Of a stretch of DNA of 64,000 nt, positions 1 through 25,950 are shown in pieces; within the stretch, counting starts at the first letter, position 1, and every line of letters starts with the position of its first letter. Made by a program: the position numbers and the translations under genes. Under the pieces are notes generated by a model. The model did not search any database. It saw nothing but the letters and a program-made list of their open reading frames with translations, and was not told the DNA's origin. This stretch comes from Alviniconcha marisindica (Eukaryota; Mollusca; Gastropoda; Provannidae): contig JABMCL010002010.1 of assembly GCA_018857735.1 (NCBI GenBank), positions 452,001 through 516,000 on the forward strand, in the 5' to 3' direction.

Positions 1-683
1 GGATGTTTTCTTACCACATTTGGTGACCTTGACCATATTTCAAGGTCACAGGAATGTTGGACAGTTTTAACTACATATTGTTTTATGATTGTTAATATTT
101 TTTACTTTTGCTTGTCTTTATCAGTTTTGATTTCACAAACACATTTAACATTGTTGTTTTTCTTGGATACTGTTTAAGTGAAGTCTTTTAGAAATTGTGT
201 CATTGTAACCTTGCTTGGGGTTTACAGATTCATACCAGGTTTGAGAACCTTGACCTTGTTTCTAGCGGAGAGGTGTGTCAGAAACATAAAGTACAAATTT
301 ACCAGCATAGATTAAGCATTGGATGGTTGCTGTATACATTAGAAAGATCATCAACAATATGTTCTGTGTGACTCTGGTATGTGTTTCCAGTTTTGCTGCT
401 CACCTTATTAAACTGTTATGATCTGCAAGACTAAGTGTGATTGGTTGATCAATATGGGATAGCCATTTGGTTATATTAGTCTGTGTGTGTTGGATTTGAA
501 CATCCATCAACATCTTTCCGTGTCCACCTTTTCATTTATGGTTATATTAGTGTGTATGTGTGTTGGATTTGAACACCCATCAACATCTTTCCATCTCCAC
601 CTTTTCATTTATTTTAGTTTATTTTGAGAAATAATGTCCATGCATGCGAGTGTCCCATGTGACGGTGATGTTGGTGTTGACAG
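1..683. other. UPF1 intron sequence with a 71-bp tandem duplication
   Basis: No exon recognised. Two copies of a 71-bp unit (469-540 and 541-612, beginning TTATATTAGT and ending in CTTTTCATTTAT) precede the first visible exon. The UPF1 CH-domain exons are not here. Confidence 0.6.
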
Positions 684-15156
<14,473 letters not shown>

Positions 15157-15600
15157 CCTGAACCCACTTAGCCCTCTCAGGTAGGTTGCATTAGCCTGAA
15201 CCCACTTAGCCCTCTCAGGTAGGTTGCATTAGCCTGAACCCACTTAGCCCTCTCAGGTAGGTTGCATTAGTCTGAACCCACTTAGCCCTCTCAGGTAGGT
15301 TGCATTAGCCTGAACCCACTTAGCCCTCTCAGGTAAGCCCTCTCAGGTAGGCTGTCAGCCTGAACCCACTTAGCACTCTCAGGTGGGCTGTCAGCCTGAA
15401 CCCACTTAGCACTCTCAGGTAGGCTGTCAGCCTGAACCCGCTTAGCACTCACAGGTAGGCTGTCAGCCTGAACCCACTTAGCCCTCTCAGGTAGGCTGTC
15501 AGCCTGAACCCACTTAGCCCTCTCAGGTAGGCTGTCAGCCTGAACCCACTTAGCACTCTCAGGTAGGCTTCATCAGCCTGAGCCTACTTAGCTCTCTCTC
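15157..15600. repeat. 36-bp minisatellite at the start of the UPF1 3' UTR
   Basis: About twelve copies of GCCTGAACCCACTTAGCCCT plus CTCAGGTAGGCTGTCA, abutting the UPF1 stop codon. Each copy holds CTCAGGTAGG, a 5'-splice-site-like string. A second repeat (about 42 bp, GTGTTTGGGAGGGTGTTGTA) follows to 15780. Confidence 0.92.
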
Positions 15601-16580
15601 TGGTTTTTCAGGGAGGGTGTTGTAACGTGTTTCAGGTGTGTTTGGTAGGGTGTTGTAACAACCCGTGGCGGTGTTTCAGGTGTGTTTGGGAGGTGTTTTA
15701 ACAACTTGTTGTGGTGTGTTTGGGAGGGTGTTGTAACAAGCTGTGGTGGTGTTTCAGGTGTGTTTGGGAGGGTGTTCTGTGCACCACTCTACCGACAGCA
15801 GTGAGGTTGAACAACCTGCAGTGTCCCCCACTCTAACCTCCGCCCAACCAATGCCTCACCTCACCTGGCTACCGTCGTCAAGCCAACACTCGCTGGACAG
15901 TGCCACCAATGCATCCCGCTCAAGGCAAGAGGGAGTCACCATGACAACCGTCGTCATGGAAGCCAGGACCCGCCTGGCAAGCCACTCCTCTCTGCGTGCA
16001 ATGGAGAAAGCGTGTGCTGTTTTCAGTTCTCCGCGGCCAGCCAGAAGCGATGCCGGTCAGTCTGAAGCCAGTGAGGAGTTTTGGAGACGAAATGGGGAGT
16101 TGAGACTGGAGGCGTACTGGAAGGAGGAGAGATGACTTTGTTACCGACACTGCAGGAAATTACGAAGCCCTCAAAATGAACAGAGAGAAACCAAAAAAGC
16201 CCGCACCCTCTGTTGGACTAAGACTGTGATGTCTTGACGGTGACGCGAAGGTCGCTCATCGGGGAAAATGGGACATGTTGATTGGATGGCGGTGATGGAA
16301 GAGGCCTGGGCGCTGTTTGAGCGGGGCGAGCGGCCACCTTGGTCAAGTTGGCCCCGAAGTCTAGCAGCTTGCCCTCACCTTCCTCACTCTGTATCGCAGA
16401 CCTTGGGTGATGAGACAACAAAGCGGTGGGGCAGCACTCGGGTGGCCCAAAAGAACTTTTTTTCTAAGGCCCTAAGACAACGAGAGAAAAGGGGGTTGAT
16501 GGGGGGGGGGGGGGGGGGTCATGCAACTGGGCTGGGTTTTCAAACGATCACACAAATAAAGCCTTGCTTTGGGTTTCCCA
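15157..16580 (+). other. probable UPF1 3' UTR to first polyadenylation signal
   Basis: The first canonical AATAAA after the stop is at 16555-16560, followed by T/G-rich TTGCTTTGGGTTT and GATAATTGTTTGG. A later signal (20671-20676) with a GU-rich downstream stretch is an alternative long end. No transcript evidence is available. Confidence 0.5.
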
Positions 16581-16739
16581 GAGCCTTGATAATTGTTTGG
16601 CCAGAGTTCAAGAGACTTGATTTAACTTGCGCCCTGGGAACAGTTTCCAGAAGAATTTGGTTTTGGAATTTGATACTAGAAAGTTCTCTCTTGAAACCCG
16701 CAGTTCTCACTGGCATGCCTGTTGTTATGAACAGACTTC

Positions 16740-17290
16740 TTTGGGTGGGGAGGGAGCGGAAAGGTTTATAAACATACTTCTTTGGTTGGGTGGGCTGTCG
16801 TTATAAACATACTTCTTTGGTTGGGTGGGCTGTCGTTATAAACATACTACTTTGGATGGGGGGTGGGGGGTGGAAACTGGCTTTCTCTTTGACACACCTG
16901 TTGTTATAAGCATACTTCTTTGGTTGGGGAAGGGAGGGGGTTGAGTTCTCTCTGGCATGCCTGTTGTTATAAACATACTTCTTTGGGTGGGGAGTGGGTT
17001 GAAAGGTTGTAAACATACTTCTTTGATTGGGGAGGGCGTGGAAAGTTGGCACACCAGTTATTAGCATACTTCTTCGGTAGGGGAAGGGAGGGGGTGGAAA
17101 GTTGCTTTCTCTTCAGCGCCCTGTTGTTATAAACATTTTGGGTAGGGGAGGGGGTGGAAAGTTGCTTTCTCTTCAGTGTGCCTGTTATAAACATCTTGGG
17201 TAGGGGAGGGTGTGGAAAGTTGCTTTCTATTTGGCACATGTTGTTATTAACATACTTGTTTGGTTGGGGAGGGGATGAAAACAAGTTGCC
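16740..17290. repeat. degenerate ~35-60 bp repeat (ATAAACATACTTCTTTGG)
   Basis: Irregular copies of TTATAAACATACTTCTTTGG plus a GGGGAGGG spacer and TGGAAAGTTGCTTTCTCTT. It lies downstream of UPF1. Confidence 0.8.
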
Positions 17291-18650
17291 GTCACGTTTT
17301 GTTGTCTCAACATCTGATTCCTGTGCTGTGACAGATGCTTGATGTTAACAGGTTACTACAGTGATTTAGTCGATAAAGGGATATGCCTGGACTTTGTTTT
17401 GGATGCTTATTTTATTATTATTTTTTTATCTCTGTGTATGAGTTTCTTTTAATTCATCTGTCTTTTTCATTTTATTCATCCATCTCTGGTTTGTACGTTT
17501 TGTCACCATCTGACTGATCAATTTTGATTTAGACTGTTTTCATCATGAAAACATGTAAGCATACATCCCAATTCAAAACTTGCAAGGAGAGTGATAATGC
17601 CATGGAGAGAAGCCGGATTGGATTGTGTTGCTTCACAGCAAACTAAAGCTACCAGTACCACTTTAACCAGACTAGATTTTGTGTCTGCGTTAATTAAGAA
17701 GTAATGAAGGGGCCAGTGGACTGCTGCCGGAAGTGCAGAAAGAGGTCCATTGTCTTGCACTAAAGTCTGTACAAAGCAGTCATATAGGACTAAAATTGGA
17801 CTGGAAAATGGCAGGGGTGGGGGGCGTTAATGGAAAAACCATTGTTCATGCAGAAGTTTGTCATCGCTTAATAATTTGGAACATATCTTCACTGTGCCAC
17901 TTTCTCAGAAACTGACATGTTGGCCAAAACTTGTTCACACAGAAGGTTGTTTTCAGAGAACACATGCGCACTGTACCGCCTACTCCGATGCAGAAAAACA
18001 GGGGGCCTTTTCAGAGACTGGTGAGATGTTAAAACCTGCCACAGCACAGTGGCTGCTAGAACCCACTTACCAGGAGATGGGTAGCTTGTTCACACACATA
18101 AATAAACAACGTTGCGGAAACTTTCCAAGGGAAAGCGGTCACGTGGAGCTGATGGGGGGGGGGGGGGGTCGTTAGACTGTGTATGGATACAAGACCTGTA
18201 AAAAACTTGCGATGTGAGATGGTACGAGCGTATATATTGGTATGGGAAATGACCCTCCAAAAGAGAGAGAAAAAGTTGTGGATTGTTGTGAAAGTTGTTG
18301 AGTGGATATAAGCAGTCTTCCCATTGTTGCCAGCAGTCTTTCAGCGAGCTAGCCAAGGACGTCTGTAGGAAGTAGCAGCTCCATGCCTGCATGTGAAGCA
18401 AGTTGTTGTCTAGTCACTCTCCATCTGTGATACGCTGGTTAGTGGTTCACGTGCCACTTGGAAACGGGTCATCACTTTAAAAGGTGAGCATGTAGTGATG
18501 TACAGAGTATGATGCTGAGGGTTATCAGGTGAGGATTAATTGGGTCGCGCATGCATGAATGGTAGAAGCAGGTCTACACAGAAAAAGGTTTGTGCAGCAG
18601 GCACATTTCTCTAAAGTTTATCAACAGTACCAGTTTGACTGTTGCTGATA
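17290..18650. other. intergenic or long 3' UTR, nothing recognised
   Basis: No exon, repeat family or RNA gene recognised. A 15-base G run is at 18154-18168. Confidence 0.5.
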
Positions 18651-18654
18651 CTAA

Positions 18655-18895
18655 GGTACTTGGCAGGTTACTTTTGTTCGTGCTCCGAGAGGCACATGGC
18701 AGGTTACTTTTGTTTGTGCTTCAAGAGGTGCCTGGCAGGTTACTTTTGTTCGTGCTCCAAGAGGCGCCTGGCAGGTTACTTTTGTTTGTGCTTCAAGAGG
18801 CCCCTGGCAGGTTACTTTTGTTCGTGCTCCAAGAGATGCCTGGCAGGTTACTTTTGTTCGTGCTCCGAGAGGCACCTGGCAGGTTACTTTTGCTC
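18655..18895. repeat. 36-bp minisatellite, seven copies
   Basis: Unit GGCAGGTTACTTTTGTTCGT plus GCTCCGAGAGGCACCT. All copies share an open frame because the period is a multiple of three, so the ORFs here are spurious. Confidence 0.92.
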
Positions 18896-19554
18896 TCACT
18901 GGGGTCAGAATTTTACAACACTGGTACAGGTTTTTAAGCAGGTAACACTAACAGTGTTGCATAGCAACCTATCAGTGTTATTCATAATACACATGTGCAG
19001 AATAGACTTGTACAGTGGAAGAGACAAAACGGCCACATGTTCAGTTTTCTTGAGACGGAAAGATTGGCAAGTTCCTCCATCAGTCCTTTGTTTCATCTCA
19101 GCCTTTTGTTCATTCACAGCTGTTGTTTTCCACTTGTGCTTGCCCAAAGAAAAAGGAATAAATGATACCTGTGAGGTGGTTTGGGCCTATTAATAATTTT
19201 GTGCTCTAGATACATAACCTTGGTTGACATTCCACAGAGAGAGAAATGTTTGAGAACAAAATTTAGTGCGGTGGATTGCTGTGGACTGTGGTATATAACG
19301 TACCCACCAGTGTGGCATTATTTCCAAAGTCAGTTGCCATCAAAAACCAGCAGTAAAAGTTCCACCCAAACCTACCGGTGAAAAGGGACGTGCCCCGTGT
19401 TCTTGTAAAGCGCTTGCTGCCACTGATCAGCAGTTTCACATGACGTGATGCTTTTCGTTATCTGCTGTGGACTTCCATTGCAGCTTTTTGATAGCAGTTG
19501 TCTTTGGAACTAATGTGCCACTTCACAAGCATGCTGGAATGAATTCACCACTTC

Positions 19555-19745
19555 GCAAGTAAGCGTGTGGCCTGAGCCTGTGGATTTGACTGAACGTGTC
19601 CCAAGTAAGCATGTGGCCTGAGCCTGTGGATTTGACTGAACGTGTCCCAAGTAAGCGTGTGGCCTGAGCCTGTGGATTTGACTGAACGTGTCCCAAGTAA
19701 GCGTGTGGCCTGAGCCTGTGGATTTGACTGAACGTGTCCCTGAGT
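19555..19745. repeat. 46-bp minisatellite, four copies
   Basis: Unit AAGTAAGCGTGTGGCCTGAG plus CCTGTGGATTTGACTGAACG and TGTCCC. Confidence 0.92.
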
Positions 19746-19999
19746 GGCAAGCTGAACCAGGTTCATGCTGACCAGCAAGTTCTCCGACAGATGATTGAAC
19801 AGCTGCTTTTGACGCAGCTGGCTCTGAATGTGGAGCGATGAATCAGGACAGATATTCAATATTGCGACCCTGTGCAGTTCAGTGTAATGCTGTTGACATC
19901 CCGAGTAGTCCACACAATGTGCAACCTATGTAAGCTGAGGTTGGGATGAAGTGGTAGGTGCTGACCTCCCACCTCAATTTCTGTGACAGATTCAGCAGT

Positions 20000-20320
20000 G
20001 GTGCTTTACCCAGCAACAGTTCTTGGTCATCAGGATCCCACACAAATTTTGGGGTCATCCATTTTCCTAGCAAACATGTGTTTGATCTGGCTGGGTGATC
20101 CCTTCAAAATTTTGCAGTCACCTTTTAGCAAACGGGTCTGTCTTTCCCACAGAAAGGGCTTGTTTTCGCACAGTTTTGATCTGTCACGGTGATCCTGCAT
20201 AAAGTTTGGGGTCATGGTTTCCCAGCAAACACGGTTATCTTTCCTGGCAATCCCACAGAAATTGTGGGGTCACGTTTCCTCAGCATGTTGATCCCAGGTA
20301 AACTTGGGGGTCACGTTTTA
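20000..20320. repeat. degenerate ~65-bp repeats
   Basis: Four or five diverged copies carrying GATCCCACA...TTTGGGGTCA and CAGCAAACA, likely an old tandem array. Confidence 0.5.
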
Positions 20321-20670
20321 CAAGTGGGCATGCTTTTGACCCGTCCTCTGAGAACTGCGCAGTCCTCTTGATTGTTGTTTTGGGGTAAATGACTGAGCCA
20401 CCCCATCAGCAGTGCTGGAGTTAGGGTTGTTGCCTCTGTTCCTCAGCCTGATGATACTGGATGGTCTTGGGGCATTTCAGACATAAAGGTCACTGCATCA
20501 AATTTTACTGAAAGAGCAGTCTCTAGTATGTGATTTGCCATCTAGAAATCTGTCACCAATTTTCTTTGATCTTGTCATTTTCAGCTTCTGTTTTCAGTTA
20601 CTCTGCCATCATCAAGTCTTGTGTGTGTGTTTTTTTTCTTTCATTTTATTTGTGTGTCATACTGGGTAGG

Positions 20671-20676
20671 AATAAA
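20671..20676 (+). other. candidate distal polyadenylation signal for UPF1
   Basis: AATAAA followed by TGTGCTTGTAAGTGTTG and TGTATGCATGTGT, a good GU-rich downstream element. It would give a 3' UTR of about 5.5 kb. Confidence 0.35.
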
Positions 20677-20867
20677 AGATTGAAAAAAGACTGTGCTTGT
20701 AAGTGTTGTACATGTATGCATGTGTATCATTGTTCACATCATCACATGCATTTCCCCCCCTTGGCACAGGACTTGGAGGGGGGGGGGGATATAGAGACAA
20801 ATTGAAATTTTTGATTTTTGCAGCTGTAAAAGAACTAGGAGCACCACCCTAACAGGATCCAACAGTC

Positions 20868-20945
20868 GTAAGTAAGTAAACTGGTGTTTTACGCCCAGTC
20901 AACCAGTGCGGTTATATCAGGGCGAGCAACACTCATGAGGGACCA
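20868..20945 (-). mobile_element. 3' end of a second retroelement family
   Basis: GTAAGTAAGTAAACTGGTG then TTTTACGCCCAGTC and GGTTATATCAGGGCG. The core reappears at about 1009-1050 (TTTTACACCCAGTCAGCC, AGTTATATCAGGGTG). The (TAAG)n end suggests the 3' tail of a SINE or LINE on the minus strand. Confidence 0.55.
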
Positions 20946-20949
20946 CCCC

Positions 20950-23900
20950 TTTTAATAAACCACACTGGATAAATGCATTTTGTTTTCATCAGGCAAACGA
21001 ACCACCCCTCAAAGCATTGCCAACATGGACCATTTGTTTGGATTTTGGGCAGCCTCCCAGTTCTGGCTGCCAAAGAACTTCACAGCTTTGTATACACATA
21101 CAATGCTACACACACGCATACACGATACAAAGAAGAGTAAGAAGTGGACCGTTGTGAAAAAGCCTGACGCAACGCTGGAGGTCTGAGGCTGCATGGATGG
21201 TCACAGGCCCACACCCCTTGGGGAGAAGCGCAAAGCTCTCACAACAGCTTTCCATTTCTATCATTAGCACTGTTTTCTTGGCACTTTCTACAAAAGTCAA
21301 GGCCACTCTTAATACAACTTAGTAGACTTGTTGACGGCCCACTTGGCAAATAGGTGTGATCAGTTCTTCATATTAAAAGTTGTCAGTGCCCAAATTGTGA
21401 GCTATTTGCTGCAGAAGCACATGATCATCCCTTCTTTATATTCTGTTTTTTGCAACTGGGATCAGATGGGTCTCATATCACACACACGGTAATAAAAACG
21501 TTTATCTTACCCACAATGGTGGCAATTTCTACTCCCCATTTTCTACAGAGATTCTTGGTGGTAAATGATGGCTGACAACAATTAAGGCAGTACAAAGTAA
21601 ACTGACCAGCTAATGGTCAGCTTTGGCCATTTTGCCAAGATTTCACACAGCTGGGCTTGCAATGCATCTTTGGCAAGGAAAGGCCTTGGCAAAGTGGTGC
21701 CAAGTGACTAAGCACTATACTAAGCCTAAGGTGTGACAAACAATGCCAGTGGTCAGCTTATCTGACATCTTTGGTTCAAACTGGGAAATTCTTGATGAAG
21801 CAGTTTGAAATGGGAGGATTTCACAGGCCAACTTCACCCTTCCTGCAAGGTCACCACACGTTTCATACAGTCAACAACAAGCACAGAGAAGAAAATTAGT
21901 TGATGGCTTAATCCCGCAACAGTTCAACTTTATTCACTATTAGTGATCGCCAAAAGATTCAGACCGATGATGCAAGCCAACAAGCAGACGTGGACAACAG
22001 CAGACGAAATGGTCACTGCGCTGTGCAAAAACTGCAGCATACTGCCATGTAGCCTAGTCCTACATCATGCTGTAAGCTGCAACATTCACATCACACACCA
22101 CAGCAAGTTTACATCCACTGTCTCTTTATACACCTTGTTTTGTCTGCAAGTAACAGTGCAAGTTTGCAACAATTTCACCCCTTTCTCTCACTTGTGAACA
22201 AAATCTTCCATCACGGCAGCATAAACAGGTTCAGTTTCACAAACTAACTGTCCACACAGTCTCACGCTTTTCGGGATCTCAGTTACTCTTGCTGCCATAG
22301 TGTTTTCACTGAACATTATGTCCATGACTAAGACGCACAGTTCCACAAAACACAGTCACGAAATGAGTGGTTACAGGAAGGACAATCTGCAAGTTCCATT
22401 GATCCACTCTCTTCCTTTGTCCAATGTGCTGTTGTTAAACACTGAATGAAAAAAATGGTGCTAAAAAATGCCCAAGAAGTACACACGCTCCAACAACTCT
22501 CATTCAAAATGCAGGAATATGTAATGTTAATGTTGGCTATAAAACTGCACATATTCCACTATATAAAAAAACACTTGTTTCCTCCTTTGCTACATTTTTT
22601 TTCTTTCTTTTTTTTCTCTCAATAAAACATGGACATCTGATGCGAAAATGTGGCTATCGGCCAAAAGTTTCAAATCCCTGCTCCCGAGTGGGAAACAAGC
22701 CCCCACCCCCACCCCCCTCCCCCCTTTCAGTCTGGAGAGGAATCCAGCTTGCCAAATACAGTGATGTACTACTGATCATGACAAAGCCTCCTTTTGCCTT
22801 CATCCAATGGAGACGTCAACAAAAACCCAAAATGGATCAATTGACATAGCTCTCAATCATTCACCCAGGCAAGATCTGTCAAAAGGAAACAAGAAAGGGG
22901 GAAAAAAAAGCATGCACAAAATTTATAACTGAGGTCTGTGCCATAAGCATGTCAAAAGCATGGGCTCTTTATCAACATGCTATAGGTGAGGTCTCTTTAA
23001 GAAATGACAAATAGGCTTCTTATTTTCCCCACCTCCATTTTCTAATTGCAAGTACAGCACTTCAATAACAGAAGCCACTGGGTATGTATGAGCCACTGTC
23101 ATAAAATGAAGAAAGCTGCTGTGCAACTGAAATGCAAACCCAAATGGACAATCGGGGAATCAATCAAACACTGCCGTCAAATCCTCCTCCCAGTACCAAC
23201 AATTGGTGTCTCCAAGACAAGACCAAGTTCCTTTCATTTCTCTGAGTATGAGCCACTGGCACTGATTTAATAATCACATGCACGCATATACAGAAGAGAA
23301 AAAGAAGAAAAAAGGCATGACTAAACTAGTGCCACACTCCATCTCCAGCTTCTGCCTCAGTTCCCTCTAAATTGTTGATGTCAACAGCATATTCACATGA
23401 TACAAACGTTGCAGCAGTTCCTGGCTCATCAGTACTGAAACTGAACCCAGAGCTGCGCTCACCTTCTATAATGGAAGACCCTCAGTCACTGTTCCCCTGC
23501 GTTCACAACGGATCTTACTTCAGTCACCAGCCTGCTTCGTCTGCTTGGGTAAGCCACCCACTTCCTCTTCATTAACCCTTTCCCCAAGACTCCCTTCTAG
23601 CAACAGGACGAGCAGAGGGAGTTGTTAAACTGGAATTCTGGTTGATTTTTTTAGTGCATCAGCACTGTGATGGCCAACACATTACTGAGGTACAAATTTT
23701 GCTCGCTACAACCTACTGGTTTAAATAACGCACACTTCTGCATCACCCTTCACTGGACTTCATGGGGGAAACGCACCCGCTTGTGCTCAAATGTTCATGA
23801 CTGTTGCTGCAATTTTGCAACTATGCACTAATAATTACTTCTACACCAAACAGTCACTGAAGTGCATCCTCTGACTACCCTTACTCCTACAACATAGCTT

Positions 23901-24330
23901 GTTGTTGTTGCTGATCGCTTTTATATAATAGTGCTCTTCTCCGCTCTTCAGCGGACTCACTGCACTCACATGTGATTCTACATGAGTGACTAGTTTTTTA
24001 TAGTGCATTCCTGAATAGCCACCGAAGTGGTGTTCCATCTTGGCTTCACCATGGCCACACCGCTGTGAGGGACCAATCAGTCACAACGTACAAACAGGAC
24101 CAGTTTCCTCTGTGCAAAATGCATGGGGAGTTCATGCACCCATAGTAAGCTCTTGAAGGTCAACTATACCAATGAATGATCGACTGAGGGCACGGGGCTC
24201 TCAAGACACCCAAATCTCAATGGGGAACAGAATGGAAGCTGCAAGTTGGCATGTAAACAGAAAATGTGCAAATACTTCATCTTCATGCTTCACTTGGTCA
24301 CTCTGGCTACTCTAAGCCATAGACATGCAA
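20950..24330. other. low-repeat region between convergent genes
   Basis: No similarity to known proteins, RNAs or repeats recognised on either strand. Part may be the long 3' UTR of the minus-strand gene: a minus AATAAA lies at 21929-21934, with a GT-rich stretch beyond it. Confidence 0.45.
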
Positions 24331-24334
24331 AAGA

Positions 24335-24620
24335 AGTACTTGCTTTGTTCAGACCTGTGCTCCTCAAGGTGTAGCCATGCTGGTTCACTCTTCACCAACA
24401 CCATGCAGAAAAGGTTCTGGGCTATTTCATACTTCTGCCACATTTCCTGCTTTGTTTATGTCACTGGTACACACTGTTGGGCACAAAATGGCAGCACTCC
24501 CGGTTATGTTTTCACGAGTTTCAAACATTAGTTTTGAACAAGATGGATGAGAAATCCGGTGAAAAACTGCTGGGCATATATTTCTTATTCTGTTCCTATT
24601 GCTATGGCCCTGTCATGCTC
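24335..24620 (+). mobile_element. dispersed repeat of unknown class, copy A
   Basis: Aligns with 59225-59525: GCTCCTCAAGGTGTAGCCAT against GCTCCTCGAGGCGCAGCCAT; GCAGAAAAGG in both; ACAAAATGGC(A/T)GCA in both; TTTCACGA(G/C)TTTCAAAC in both; CATATTTCTTATTC at the end. Copy A carries TG/CA where copy B has CG, as expected from CpG decay. No ORF, TIR or tRNA head recognised. Confidence 0.65.
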
Positions 24621-25154
24621 CTTCACTTCCGTTCCCCTTTAATTTCAGAGCCTGGATGGACGCGGGACTGAAACTAGAACAAGCGCAGTCTCAGGAATGA
24701 GCAAACAACTGCTGGCGAGGTTGACAAAATGGAACAGATCTAGGAAAATGCACTCACCAATAAAACAAAAAACTGGGAAACAACATCACACAAGCGCTTC
24801 TCACAATTCATCTTCTTCAGGTCAGGTGAAGGCGACGAATCGCCGAAGCCACTTGTGTGTTATTGTTTCCCTGTTTTTCGTCTTGTTGGCAAGTATATTT
24901 TTTGAGGCTGTTCCTAGCACAGTCTCAGTTCTTTATGTCACTGAGCAGGTCAATAAGGACGTCGCCGGTATCACACAATTCCACTCAAACTGCAACAGTT
25001 TGTAACCAACCACACCATAGCAATAATGAAATGTGAAATGAAGTCTACCACACGCCACAGACATGCTTATGGCAAGGGGAAATAGAGTAAATCAACACCA
25101 TGACATACACCACAACCCCTCTGAGGTCACAAGCAACTTCTCCATCATTTCCTA

Positions 25155-25160
25155 TTTATT
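25155..25160 (-). other. likely polyadenylation signal of the RPRD2-like gene
   Basis: AATAAA on the minus strand, followed 30-60 nt later by GAGGGGTTGTGGTGTATGTC and ATGGTGTTG, a strong GU-rich downstream element. Implies a 3' UTR of about 0.8 kb. Confidence 0.55.
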
Positions 25161-25950
25161 ACCCATACAAACCTAAACCAAAAACAAGACAACACAAATC
25201 AAGAGATTATTTATGATGCCAAAACATTCATGGTGCAAAAAAAGAAACAAACTAAAGGACTAAAAAGCATGTGCAAAAAACAAACAAATCTTCCTTCATT
25301 TGATAAATGAGAATGCACCATACTGCATAAAACAAGTTAACAATAACATACCAATGTAACTGACACACACATATGATCCCCCCTCTCTCTCTCACTTACA
25401 CACACGCTCTCTCTCTCCCCCCCCCCCCTCCCTCCCCCAACAGTTCCCCTATTTCACAATCACAGCCAGGGCTCTGTGCACAATACTCATCTATACAGAC
25501 CTACACAAACATTCCAAAATCCAGCTAAAATGAAGAATCAGCTGCTGACAAGATCAAGAATGAAGAAAAGCTTCTGGTTCCTAAGCATTTCCAGCTATTG
25601 CAAAAATCATAAAAGGAGTCATAAGGCTAATAAGAAGCATTAGCTGTAATGATTTTGATTGAATCTAGTCAAATTCCAAGGAATAGCTTATTTAATTTTG
25701 TTTCATTTTTAACGTATCTTCAATCTTTACACAAAAGCAGCCTTTTCCTCAAATTATTTTACGCTGAATATATAAAAATTCAAACCTTTCCAAACTGTCA
25801 AGAGAAAAACACACACCTGAAACAATACCTTCGGTACAATCAAGCTTCAGAAAGCTCAAATCAAACTGAAGGGGAAAAAACAACAATTAAAAAAATCCAT
25901 TAAATACCTAATTCCCACCCACTCGAGTTGAAGCCAGCTGCTCCCACAGA
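25161..25950 (-). other. probable 3' UTR of the RPRD2-like gene
   Basis: AT-rich sequence between the TGA at 25951-25953 and the minus-strand AATAAA. Contains a CT-rich microsatellite near 25380-25440. No coding similarity. Confidence 0.5.

Noticed and set aside
15743..16771. ORFs of 130 and 167 aa downstream of UPF1
   Set aside because: No recognisable domain; they sit in the probable 3' UTR. Kept only as unexplained open frames.
18590..18937. 115-aa leucine-rich repeat-like ORF
   Set aside because: 36-bp minisatellite with period divisible by three; open in several frames.
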